Positions 51,018 to 58,716 of a stretch of 64,000 nt of DNA are shown here, piece by piece. The DNA is taken from assembly GCF_019396385.1 (NCBI RefSeq), contig NZ_JAHKRN010000005.1:268910-332909 (forward strand), in the 5' to 3' direction. The notes beneath the pieces are model-generated. The model ran no database searches and was not told where the DNA came from. It was given only the letters and a program-made list of their open reading frames with translations. This DNA is from Nonomuraea harbinensis (GTDB lineage Bacteria; Actinomycetota; Actinomycetes; Streptosporangiales; Streptosporangiaceae). A program made the translations under genes and the position numbers. Every line of letters starts with the position of its first letter. Position 1 is the stretch's first letter.

Positions 51018-51094
51018 GCCGGCACCTCAACCTTCACGTTCGGACAGTGGAAGCGGGGGACAGGTGACCGCCACGGGGGCCAAGACCGGACGGC

Positions 51095-51502
51095 TCATCG
51101 GACGGCGGCGTGCCGTGTTCGTACGACTTCGACCGGCAACAGGACGGATTTCCGGTTGGCCACCAGCCTTTCTCTGCCGGCCGGTGTCATACGGCTCTCG
51201 TCCCACTCCGTGCTGTCGCCCCAGGTGATGGCGACATCCTCCAGCTGGGGCAGCTCGCTGGCCAGCTCGCGGCGGACACTCTGTTCGAAATAAGGACTGT
51301 ACATGCACATCGGAGCGGTCGTGATGAGCTTGAGGGCGACCCCCACGGCACGGCCGTCGGCGGCCTTCCGCACCTCCACGGACTCGACCAGGCCCATGTC
51401 GACGATCCCCATCGGCTGCCCGACCCCGAGGCTGCACGGGTCCTGCACCCCGTTGCACGCGTCGAGGACCCGGGCCACCAGATCCTGCTGTTCGGCTTCC
51501 AT
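51095..51502 (-). CDS. DUF59/MIP18-family metal-sulfur cluster assembly protein
   Basis: 135-aa protein: residues of about 5-95 form a DUF59 (MIP18-like) domain (LVARVLDACNGVQDPCSLGV, VALKLITTAPMCMYSPYFEQ with the conserved Cys), followed by a C-terminal extension DSTEWDESRMTPAGRERL. AGGAGG lies five bases before the ATG. This C-terminal signature and the pairing with the amidohydrolase upstream match the accessory genes found beside actinobacterial binuclear-iron (propane/acetone-type) monooxygenases. No monooxygenase subunit or GroEL-like gene is in the window. Confidence 0.82.
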   Translation of the reverse strand: MEAEQQDLVARVLDACNGVQDPCSLGVGQPMGIVDMGLVESVEVRKAADGRAVGVALKLITTAPMCMYSPYFEQSVRRELASELPQLEDVAITWGDSTEWDESRMTPAGRERLVANRKSVLLPVEVVRTRHAAVR

Positions 51503-51528
51503 CTCCACCTCCTTGAGAGAACCGGGCG

Positions 51529-52638
51529 TCAGGCGGCCAGCCGTTCCCGGTGCAGCTTCCACGGGCGCTCGCCTTCGGCGAGGTAGGCGGCGCGCCGCTC
51601 GGCGATCCCGTCCGTGCTGATCCTCCGCTTGACCTCCGCCGGGTCCAGGCCGTGCAGGCGGGCGGCGTTGCCGCCGAGGAGCTTGGCCTTGATCTCGTCG
51701 GTGAGCTCGGGGAAGCCCCAGCCCTCGACCAGGTCCTCCGGCATGGTGAAGTCGCGCAGCGCCTCGACGATGGGCTGCGGGTGCGCCGACGGGACCCCGG
51801 TGGCGAACAGGATCCGGTCGGTTCCGCCGTGCGCCATGAGGGTGCCGATGATCTCGGCGAACTTCCGGGGCTTGCGCACGATCATGTTGGAGACCGACTC
51901 GATGGTCGCGTAGATGTTGCCGTGCGAGCGCAGCTGCAGGGCGCAGTCCTCCAGGAAGGCCCAGCCGCTGTGCACGACCTCGAAGGTCATGTCGGGGAAC
52001 GCGATGGCCGCCGTGGTCACGTCGTCCACGTGGTTGAGCACCCGCGGACCCGCCCCGGCCGGCACCGCCTTGTGGATCGCGATGCGCCGCATGCCGAGTT
52101 CGCGCGCCTTCTCCAGGTACGGGAACACCAGCTCGCGGTCGTTGAGCAGGGTGAGCTTCGAGGAGCTGATCTCCGGATCGATGACGCCGTTCGTCGGATA
52201 GAACTTCAGCCCGTCGATGTCGTCCTCGCGGATGCGCTGCTCCATCAGCTCCAGCTCCGCCGGCCCGCGCAGCGGGTCGACGGGGGCGTAGAGCTGGACC
52301 CGGCCGGGGTAGGCGCGCTTGAGCGCCTTGCCCAGCTCGTAGGGCGAGGCGCCGCCGGAGAAGAATCCGTCGATCTCGACGCCGTGGTAGTACATGACGT
52401 CCACGTCGCTCTCCACGAAGACGATCTCGGCGAGCTCCTCGGCCGTCCATCCGGCGGTGAACTCGTCCCGGGACATCAGGTAGCCGGGCTTGCCCGACTC
52501 CACGGACGTGTGCCCGACGCGGTAGAGGAAGTCGACCATGCCGTCGTACGAAGCCTGCGGGCAGTTCGGGTTCCGGTTCTCCGGCCGGAAGTCGTATCCG
52601 TGGACAACGGCATCGATGACGAGCATGTCGCCGATCAT
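51529..52638 (-). CDS. amidohydrolase 2-family protein (monooxygenase-cluster type)
   Basis: 369-aa TIM-barrel protein of the amidohydrolase 2 superfamily. The N-terminus IDAVVHGYDF lacks the usual metal-binding HxH. Later segments VMYYHGVEIDGFFSGGASPYELGKAL, GLKFYPTNG, EVVHSGWAF and ILFATGVPSAHPQ are in family order. It resembles the amidohydrolase genes beside propane/acetone binuclear-iron monooxygenases, where a maturation or stability role is suspected rather than catalysis. GGAGG precedes the ATG. It is first in the operon with DUF59, GntR and HMG-CoA-lyase-like genes. A decarboxylase or hydrolase role on a ring-cleavage product is the alternative. Confidence 0.82.
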   Translation of the reverse strand: MIGDMLVIDAVVHGYDFRPENRNPNCPQASYDGMVDFLYRVGHTSVESGKPGYLMSRDEFTAGWTAEELAEIVFVESDVDVMYYHGVEIDGFFSGGASPYELGKALKRAYPGRVQLYAPVDPLRGPAELELMEQRIREDDIDGLKFYPTNGVIDPEISSSKLTLLNDRELVFPYLEKARELGMRRIAIHKAVPAGAGPRVLNHVDDVTTAAIAFPDMTFEVVHSGWAFLEDCALQLRSHGNIYATIESVSNMIVRKPRKFAEIIGTLMAHGGTDRILFATGVPSAHPQPIVEALRDFTMPEDLVEGWGFPELTDEIKAKLLGGNAARLHGLDPAEVKRRISTDGIAERRAAYLAEGERPWKLHRERLAA

Positions 52639-52943
52639 GGAACCTCCAGCGTTGGCTACGGGTGTGGCGCCTGTAACGGTCCACCTCGTGAAGTGTGTGC
52701 AATCTAGGCTCGACCCTCCGGGGGCGTCAAGACGTCCCGACAGCCGGGTCCGACTCTGACAGCCCTTCTTGTTGCCGTCATTCAACGCAGCCAATGCCTG
52801 TGACCTGCGGTGATATCTCGTATCAATGATCAGAGATTGAAGTCCGAAGTCGTGGACTAGACCTTTCAGCATCTTGCTCCGGGGAGTAATGTTCCGGTTG
52901 CCCCTTGACAGATTGCATACGATTCGGCCGATACTCAGGCCCT
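52639..52943. promoter_or_regulatory. divergent promoter region with GntR-like half-sites
   Basis: This 305-base gap has no gene. It holds a consensus -35 TTGACA (52905-52910) followed at 18 bases by CGATAC, just before the ABC ATPase start. The spacer contains ATTGCATACGAT, a loose palindrome of the FCD-GntR type. A matching GCAATCT half-site (TGTGTGCAATCTAG, 52694-52707) lies on the amidohydrolase side. The middle of the gap shows nothing else. Confidence 0.55.
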
Positions 52944-53768
52944 ATGAACGGCGACACAGCAGCATCCCCCGCAACGCTGCAGGACGATGCCCGGTCCGGC
53001 GGCAGGCCCGACAGCACGTCCGTGCTCGTCGCGACGGATCTCAGGAAGAACTTCGGGGCCGTGGCGGCGCTGGCGGGAGCGTCCCTGCACCTGCGTCGTG
53101 GTGAGGTGATGGCCCTGATGGGCGACAACGGGGCCGGCAAGTCGACCCTGGTGAAGTCCATCGCCGGCGTGGTCGTCCCCGACTCCGGGGAGATCCTGAT
53201 CAACGGCGAGTCCAGACGCTTCGCCGGCCCCGGCGACGCGCTCAGGGCCGGGATCGAGACCGTCTACCAGGATCTCGCCCTCGTCGACTCCATGTCGGCC
53301 AGCGAGAACGTCTTCCTGGGACGGGAGCCCGTCAAGGCCGGGCCGCTCGGCCGGCTCTTCAAGCTCGTGGACCGCCGCCGCATGGCGGACGACGCCGGTC
53401 AGGCGCTGGCCGGGATCGGCGCGAAGATCCCGTCACTCGCGGACTCCGTATCCGCGATGTCGGGAGGTCAGCGCCAGGCGCTCGCCGTGGCGCGCGCGAT
53501 GCTCTGGGGCAAGAACATCGTCATGCTCGACGAGCCCACCGCGGCCCTGGGGGTCCAGGAGTCGGAGGGCGTCCTGGAGATCATCACGGCCCTGAAGTCA
53601 CAGGACGTGTCCGTGCTCATGATCTCCCACAATCTGGAGCACGTGTTCAAGGTGGCGGATCGGGTGACGGTGATGCGCCAGGGCCGGACGGTGGGCGAAC
53701 GGCACATCCGCGATGTCGTGGCCAACGACATCGTCGGACTCATCACCGGGGGATCAGAGGTGTCCTGA
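52944..53768 (+). CDS. ribose-type ABC importer, ATP-binding protein
   Basis: 274-aa single-domain ATPase of the sugar (RbsA-like) class: Walker A GDNGAGKS, Q-loop YQDLALVDSMSASENVFLG, signature SGGQRQALAVARAM and Walker B IVMLDEPTAALG. It ends after one ATPase domain, whereas RbsA has two, as in the FrcA type. ATG at 52944 gives a normal start. The next gene, a lipoprotein, begins 64 bases later; two permeases follow, completing an importer. The substrate may be the compound degraded by the surrounding CoA-linked enzymes rather than a sugar (inference). Confidence 0.9.
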   Translation: MNGDTAASPATLQDDARSGGRPDSTSVLVATDLRKNFGAVAALAGASLHLRRGEVMALMGDNGAGKSTLVKSIAGVVVPDSGEILINGESRRFAGPGDALRAGIETVYQDLALVDSMSASENVFLGREPVKAGPLGRLFKLVDRRRMADDAGQALAGIGAKIPSLADSVSAMSGGQRQALAVARAMLWGKNIVMLDEPTAALGVQESEGVLEIITALKSQDVSVLMISHNLEHVFKVADRVTVMRQGRTVGERHIRDVVANDIVGLITGGSEVS

Positions 53769-53832
53769 GCGGCACCGAGATCGGGGAAACCTCGTCGAAC
53801 CCCACCTGGTGTGGGCGAGATCGGAGTACGAA

Positions 53833-54954
53833 ATGTCAACGTCCAGACTACGACGCTGGCCGCTGAAGGCCGTGGCCATCATGTCGCTCACCGCCGCGGT
53901 CGCGGCCTGTGGCGGCTCCACGGACACCGCCGAGCCGGCGGCGGGCGAGTCCGCCGCGGACAAGAAGGTGTTCATCGGCTTCGCCAACTTCGCCGAGCCG
54001 GAGAGCCCGGTGCTGAAGGCGCTCGACACCGGCATGCGCAAGGAAGCCGAGAAGCGGAGCTGGGACCTGGTGGTCCTCAACAACGACCGGGACGGGCCCA
54101 CCGCCGTCTCCAACGCGGAGACGATGGTCGCCCAGGGCGTGACGCACGCGGTGGAGTTCCAGGGTGACGGCAAGGTCGCCCCCCAGCTCATGGACACCTT
54201 CAACGCCGCGAACATCCCGGTCATCGCGATCGACATCGCCCACCCCGGCGCGCACTTCTTCGGCATCAACAACGTCGAGGCCGGGCGGCTCAGCGGGCTC
54301 GCGGGCGGCAACCACGCCAAGGAGAACTGGGACTGCAAGCCCGACCTGGTGACCCTGCTGGAGAACGAAGCCTCCGGTGACGTGGCGCTGCTGCGCACCG
54401 AGGGCATTCTCAAGGGCCTCAAGGAGGCGTGCCCCGACCTTCCCGACGACGTGATCCAGCGGCGCAACTCGCCGACCACGCCGGACGGCGCCCAGGGCGT
54501 CGCCCGCGACATCCTGGTCTCCAAGCCGGACGCCAAGAACATCCTCGCCCTGGGCGGCAACGACAACATGGTGATCGGCACCATCAACGCCGCCGAGCAA
54601 CTGGGCCGGGCCGGCAACGTGTTCGGCTACGGGCTGGGCGCCGACCTCATGCTGTTCGGGGTGGACACTCCCGGTCTGGGTGGTTCGACCGCCTTCTGGT
54701 ACGAGGGATACGCGAAGGAGATCTTCAAGCTCCTCGACAAGATCGTCGCAGGTGAGGCTCCCGCGGTCGTCGATTCCCCGACCGACCCGAACGCGCACTT
54801 CAACCCGGCGTGCCAGTTCCCCAACGACCAGGTGAAGAGCATTCCCAGCCTGGACCAGAGGATCGAGGAGCTGTACGCGGGCGACGCGGGCTCGGCCTCG
54901 GCCGCCGAGAAGTACTGCCCCGAGGGCGTGGAGACGTACGGGCTCAAGGGTTAG
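53833..54954 (+). CDS. ribose-type ABC importer, substrate-binding lipoprotein
   Basis: 373-aa lipoprotein. The signal ends in AVAACGG (lipid-modified Cys of about 26). The mature protein has the Peripla_BP_4 fold (KVFIGFANFAEPESPVLKAL, WDLVVLNNDRDGPTAVSNAE, IPVIAIDIAHPGAHFFGINN, ILALGGNDNMVIG). GGAG lies seven bases before the ATG. The C-terminus has several Cys (CQFPNDQ, YCPEG) and an internal DCKPD, possibly two disulfides. It binds the substrate for the two following permeases. The ligand cannot be predicted from the sequence. Confidence 0.9.
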   Translation: MSTSRLRRWPLKAVAIMSLTAAVAACGGSTDTAEPAAGESAADKKVFIGFANFAEPESPVLKALDTGMRKEAEKRSWDLVVLNNDRDGPTAVSNAETMVAQGVTHAVEFQGDGKVAPQLMDTFNAANIPVIAIDIAHPGAHFFGINNVEAGRLSGLAGGNHAKENWDCKPDLVTLLENEASGDVALLRTEGILKGLKEACPDLPDDVIQRRNSPTTPDGAQGVARDILVSKPDAKNILALGGNDNMVIGTINAAEQLGRAGNVFGYGLGADLMLFGVDTPGLGGSTAFWYEGYAKEIFKLLDKIVAGEAPAVVDSPTDPNAHFNPACQFPNDQVKSIPSLDQRIEELYAGDAGSASAAEKYCPEGVETYGLKG

Positions 54955-54962
54955 CCGGACCA

Positions 54963-55949
54963 ATGTCGACTTCAGGCATCGCACTGACGAACCGGTGGGC
55001 GAGGGTCTCGGCCCTCGCCCCCCGGGGGCATGGCGCCACCACGCTGGTGCTGCTGCTCACCTGGCTGGCGCTCGTCGTGGCGACCGGCCTGCGGGCCCCC
55101 GGCTTCCTGTCCGGCCAGACGGTCGTGGCCGTGGCGTTCAACATGGCCTTTGTCGGGATCATGGTGACCGGCGTCGGCATCGTCATGATGTCCGGTGCCG
55201 AGTTCGACCTCTCCGTCGGGGTCACCGCCGTCACCTCCGCGCTGATCGTGGCGCAGCTTCTCGTCGAGGGCTGGTCGTTCCCGCCCGCGATGCTGGTCGC
55301 GGTGCTGTTCGGGGTGCTGATCGGAGCCGCCAACGCCTGGCTCGTGCTGTGGCTGGGCATCCATCCGATCGTGGCGACCCTGGGCATGATGTTCCTGGTC
55401 AGCGGGGTCACCCGGATCTTCGTGGACTTCGTCGCCATCCCGCGCGACTCCTTCCTGCGCCAGCAGGCCGCCGGAGCGTGGCTCGGCGTCCCCAGGGTCT
55501 TCTGGGTGATGCTGGTGGTCTTCACGATCGTCGGCCTGGTGATCAGGAGCACGCGTCCCGGCCGGCATCTCGTCGCGGTGGGCGGCAACGCCCAGGCCGC
55601 GCGGGCCCGTGGCATCAGCCCGCGGCGCGTCCAGGGCGTCGCGTTCGTCCTGTGCGGGCTCTGCGCGGGCATCGCCGGGCTGGTGCTCGCCTCCCAGGGC
55701 GACATCGTGCAGTCCAGTCTCACGGCCGGCACCGAGTTCAGGGTCATCTCGATCCTGCTGCTCGGCGGCCTGGCCCTGACCGGCGGGCGCGGGCGGTTCA
55801 GCGGGGTGTTCGCGTCGCTGCTCCTGCTGAGCACGCTGCCGACGGCCATCGTCACCTGGGGCGTGTCGTCGAGCTGGCAGCCCGTCATCGAAGGCCTCGT
55901 CCTGGCCGTCGCCCTGGCCGTCAACTCATTGCGCGAGAAGAAGAGGTGA
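54963..55949 (+). CDS. ribose-type ABC importer, permease 1
   Basis: 328-aa RbsC-like permease with about 8-10 helices. Family-specific segments are MVTGVGIVMMSGAEFDLSVG, WLGIHPIVATLGMMFLVSGVTRI, VGGNAQAARARGISPRRVQGVAFVLCG (cytoplasmic loop) and ILLLGGLALTGGRGRFSGVFA. Starts eight bases after the lipoprotein gene. Its stop overlaps the start of permease 2 (GTGA). Both permeases are similar but distinct, so a heterodimer is expected. Confidence 0.9.
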   Translation: MSTSGIALTNRWARVSALAPRGHGATTLVLLLTWLALVVATGLRAPGFLSGQTVVAVAFNMAFVGIMVTGVGIVMMSGAEFDLSVGVTAVTSALIVAQLLVEGWSFPPAMLVAVLFGVLIGAANAWLVLWLGIHPIVATLGMMFLVSGVTRIFVDFVAIPRDSFLRQQAAGAWLGVPRVFWVMLVVFTIVGLVIRSTRPGRHLVAVGGNAQAARARGISPRRVQGVAFVLCGLCAGIAGLVLASQGDIVQSSLTAGTEFRVISILLLGGLALTGGRGRFSGVFASLLLLSTLPTAIVTWGVSSSWQPVIEGLVLAVALAVNSLREKKR

Positions 55950-56941
55950 GAACCTTGACCAGCCGCCCGAAACCTTCGGCGACCGCGTTGCTGAGCCCCA
56001 TGGCCACGAGTCTCGCCTTCCTCGCGATCGTGATCGTGTGCGGGATCGTGTTCGCCCCCAGCTTCCTGTCGGTCGCCAACCTGGCCAGCGTGTCGAGCGG
56101 GATCATGGCTCCGGCCATCATCCTTCTCGTGGCCTGCCTGGCCATGACGGGAGGGGTCGCGGACCTGAGTCTCGGGTCCGTGCTCGGGCTGGGGGGCGTC
56201 GTGTACGCCACGGTGCTCCAGCTCTCGGAGTCACCGCTCGCCGGGGTCGCCGCCGCCGCGGCGGCGGGGGTCGCCGTCGGCCTCTTCAACAGCGTGCTCT
56301 CGGTGCGGTTCCACATCTGGCCCCTGATCGCGACCCTCGGCATGCTGGTGGCGGCCCGCGGGCTGGTCAGCGTGATCAGCGGCGGCAGCTCGGTGGCCGC
56401 CTACACGCCGGAGCTGAGCGCGGCGCTGAAGACCGCCATCGGTCCCGTCCCCGTCGTCCTGGTCGGCGTGGTCGTCCTGGCCGTGCTCGTCGGCTGGATC
56501 ATCAGGTACACCCGCTGGGGCAACCACCTGCGGGCGGTCGGCGGCGACGACGTCGCGGCCCGGCGTGCCGGGATCCCGGCCAACCGCATGCGGATGTGGC
56601 TGTTCGTGGTCGTCGCCCTGGTGGCCGCGCTGGCCGGCTCGCTCCAGGTCATGCGGACCGGCGCGTCCGCGGTCAACCTCGGGGAGGGCGTCGAGCTGCT
56701 CGTGTACGGCGCCCTGCTCATCTCGGGTTACCGGCTCGCCGGAGGAGGGCGGGGCAGCGCCCTGTCCGGCCTGGTGTGCCTGTTCGCGCTGGAGCTGATC
56801 AGGAACATCTTCCGGCTGCGCGGGCTGCCCCTGCCGCTGACCGACGTGCTGCTCGGGCTCACCCTCATCGGAGCGGTCTCTCTCGACCTGGTCCGCGGAC
56901 GCGTGCGACGGCCGCTGATCGCCCAGCCCGCGACCGGATGA
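55946..56941 (+). CDS. ribose-type ABC importer, permease 2
   Basis: 331-aa RbsC-like permease, partner of the previous one: LLVACLAMTGGVADLSLGSVLG, FHIWPLIATLGMLVAARGLV, HLRAVGGDDVAARRAGIPANRM and ISGYRLAGGGRGSALSG. The GTG start overlaps the stop of permease 1; a TTG nine bases later is better spaced from AAGAGG and would remove three residues. The CoA-transferase gene follows 26 bases after the stop, so the importer and first enzymes appear to be one operon. Confidence 0.88.
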   Translation: MRTLTSRPKPSATALLSPMATSLAFLAIVIVCGIVFAPSFLSVANLASVSSGIMAPAIILLVACLAMTGGVADLSLGSVLGLGGVVYATVLQLSESPLAGVAAAAAAGVAVGLFNSVLSVRFHIWPLIATLGMLVAARGLVSVISGGSSVAAYTPELSAALKTAIGPVPVVLVGVVVLAVLVGWIIRYTRWGNHLRAVGGDDVAARRAGIPANRMRMWLFVVVALVAALAGSLQVMRTGASAVNLGEGVELLVYGALLISGYRLAGGGRGSALSGLVCLFALELIRNIFRLRGLPLPLTDVLLGLTLIGAVSLDLVRGRVRRPLIAQPATG

Positions 56942-56967
56942 GGGCCGGACCGCATGGAGAAAGGTGC

Positions 56968-58182
56968 ATGAATCACATGGAAGCGTTCTCGCAGGGGCCG
57001 TTGACCGGGGTACGCGTCATCGAGACGGGTGTCCTGGTCGCCGGTCCGTACTGCGGCCAGCTCCTCGGTGATCTCGGAGCGGAGGTCATCAAGGTGGAGG
57101 ACCCCGCCAAAGGCGACCCGATGCGGCAGTGGGGGCGCGAGCGTCCGCACGGCAAGTCGCTCTGGTTTCCCATCCTGGGCAGGAACAAGCAGTCCGTGAC
57201 CTGCAACCTGCGGGTGGAGAAGGGCCAGGCGGTCTTCCGTAAGCTGATCGCCGACGCGGACGTCCTGATCGAGAACTTCCGCCCGGGAACCCTGGAGAAG
57301 TGGGGGCTCAGCCCTGAGACGCTCTGGGAGATCAACCCCCGCCTGGTGATCGTCAGGGTGTCGGCGTACGGCCAGGACGGTCCCTATGCCGGCCGGGCCG
57401 GATACGGCTCCATCGGTGAGGCCATGGGCGGCATCCGCCACGTCACCGGCGATCCGAAGGCCCTGCCCAGCCGGGTCGGGATCAGCCTGGGCGACGCGCT
57501 GGCCGGGACCTTCGCGGCGCTCGGGTGCATGGGTGCGCTGCGCGTGGCCGAGACGACCGGGCGGGGACAGATCGTCGACAGCGCCATCTACGAGGCGGTC
57601 CTGGCCCTGATGGAGTCGACCGTGCCCGAGTACGCGATCGGCGGCTACACCCGCGAGCGGACCGGGTCGATCCTGCCCAACGTCGCGCCGAGCAACGCGT
57701 ACCGCACCAAGGACGACGACATGGTCCTGATCGCCGCCAACCAGGACACCGTCTTCGGCAGGCTCGCCCAGGCCATGGGCCGTCCCGAGCTCGCCGCCGA
57801 TCCGGACTTCGCCACGCACGGCGGCCGGGGCCTGAACCAGGAGTGGCTCGACCAGATCATCGCGGACTGGTGCTCGACCATGCCGGCCGACGCGCTGCTC
57901 GACCACCTGCACAAGCACGGGGTGCCCGCGGGCCGGATCTACACGGCCCGCGACATGTTCGCCGACGAGCACTTCGCCGCGCGGGAGGCCATCGTCCGCC
58001 TCCCGCACCCGGAATTCGGCGAGTTCCCCATGCAGAACGTCTTCCCCCGGCTTTCCGCCACCCCCGGCGGGATCCGCTCGCTCGGCCCCGAAATGGGCGA
58101 GCACAATGAGGCGGTGCTGTCCCGGTTCGCCGGAATTGACCCAGAAGAGCTGGCCGGTCTGCGCGCAGACGGCGTCATCTGA
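56968..58182 (+). CDS. CaiB/BaiF-type CoA-transferase
   Basis: 404-aa class III CoA-transferase that moves CoA to a carboxylic acid. Motifs: GPLTGVRVIETGVLVAGPYCGQLLGDLGAEVIKVE at the start, LIENFRPGTLEKWGL, VSAYGQDGPYAGRAGYGSIGEAMGG, GISLGDALAGTFAALG (catalytic Asp, about 176) and GVPAGRIYTARDMFAD. GGAGAAAGG precedes the ATG. It follows the importer, so the imported acid may be activated by CoA transfer here or by the ligase at 61357. HbpS-like protein follows 27 bases later. Confidence 0.92.
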   Translation: MNHMEAFSQGPLTGVRVIETGVLVAGPYCGQLLGDLGAEVIKVEDPAKGDPMRQWGRERPHGKSLWFPILGRNKQSVTCNLRVEKGQAVFRKLIADADVLIENFRPGTLEKWGLSPETLWEINPRLVIVRVSAYGQDGPYAGRAGYGSIGEAMGGIRHVTGDPKALPSRVGISLGDALAGTFAALGCMGALRVAETTGRGQIVDSAIYEAVLALMESTVPEYAIGGYTRERTGSILPNVAPSNAYRTKDDDMVLIAANQDTVFGRLAQAMGRPELAADPDFATHGGRGLNQEWLDQIIADWCSTMPADALLDHLHKHGVPAGRIYTARDMFADEHFAAREAIVRLPHPEFGEFPMQNVFPRLSATPGGIRSLGPEMGEHNEAVLSRFAGIDPEELAGLRADGVI

Positions 58183-58209
58183 CGACCATCGAAAAGAGGA
58201 GACCCGACG

Positions 58210-58629
58210 ATGCAACCCATCAACAAGCCGTCGATCAGTTACGAGGACGCGCAGCGAGCCGTCGCGGCCGCCGTGGAGAAGGCCCGTGAGCAGGGTCTGG
58301 CCATGGTGGTGGCGGTGGTGGACGAGAGCGGCGTGCTCAAGGCCTTCGGCCGCATGGACGGCGCCGCCCTGCTCTCCGTCCAGGTGGCGAAGGACAAGGC
58401 GTACACGGCCGCGGGCTTCGGGATGCCCACGGACGGCTGGTACGACTTCATCAAGGACGACGGTCCGCTGGCGATCGGCGCCCCCGCCGGCATCGACCGC
58501 CTCGTCGTCTTCGGCGGCGGCTTCCCGATCACGGCCGACGGCCAGGTCATCGGCGCCATCGGCGTCAGCGGCGGCCACTACAGCCAGGACATGACGGTCG
58601 CCCAGGCCGGGCTCGACGCGCTGGCCTAG
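58210..58629 (+). CDS. GlcG/HbpS-family protein
   Basis: 139-aa GlcG/HbpS-like protein. Typical segments: SYEDAQRAVAAAVEKAREQGLAMVVAVVDESGVLKAFGRMDGA, AKDKAYTAAGFGMPT and FGGGFPITADGQVIGAIGVSGG. HbpS of Streptomyces is an extracellular haem-binding redox sensor; the GlcG forms found in catabolic operons are cytoplasmic and of unknown function. There is no signal peptide here, so the second group fits. GAGGAG lies before the ATG. It ends the importer operon before a terminator. Confidence 0.88.
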   Translation: MQPINKPSISYEDAQRAVAAAVEKAREQGLAMVVAVVDESGVLKAFGRMDGAALLSVQVAKDKAYTAAGFGMPTDGWYDFIKDDGPLAIGAPAGIDRLVVFGGGFPITADGQVIGAIGVSGGHYSQDMTVAQAGLDALA

Positions 58630-58634
58630 CCCCC

Positions 58635-58668
58635 TGCCCGCCGGACGGAACCTCCCGCCCGGCGGGCA
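58635..58668. terminator. terminator hairpin after the importer operon
   Basis: A perfect 10-bp stem (TGCCCGCCGG with CCGGCGGGCA) with a 14-base loop starts six bases after the HbpS-like stop. It separates the importer operon from the TetR-controlled genes. Confidence 0.75.
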
Positions 58669-58685
58669 CAGGTCTATCCTCGAAC

Positions 58686-58705
58686 CAACCTACTCAGTAG
58701 TATGT
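58686..58705. promoter_or_regulatory. TetR operator candidate upstream of the acyl-CoA dehydrogenase operon
   Basis: CAACCTACTCAGTAGTATGT matches the 48556 site at 18 of 20 positions, the two changes being in the centre of the CTAC-N3-GTAG inverted repeat. It ends 11 bases before the GTG start, over the likely promoter. The TetR gene two genes downstream is the natural binder. Confidence 0.68.
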
Positions 58706-58716
58706 TAGGAGTGTCC

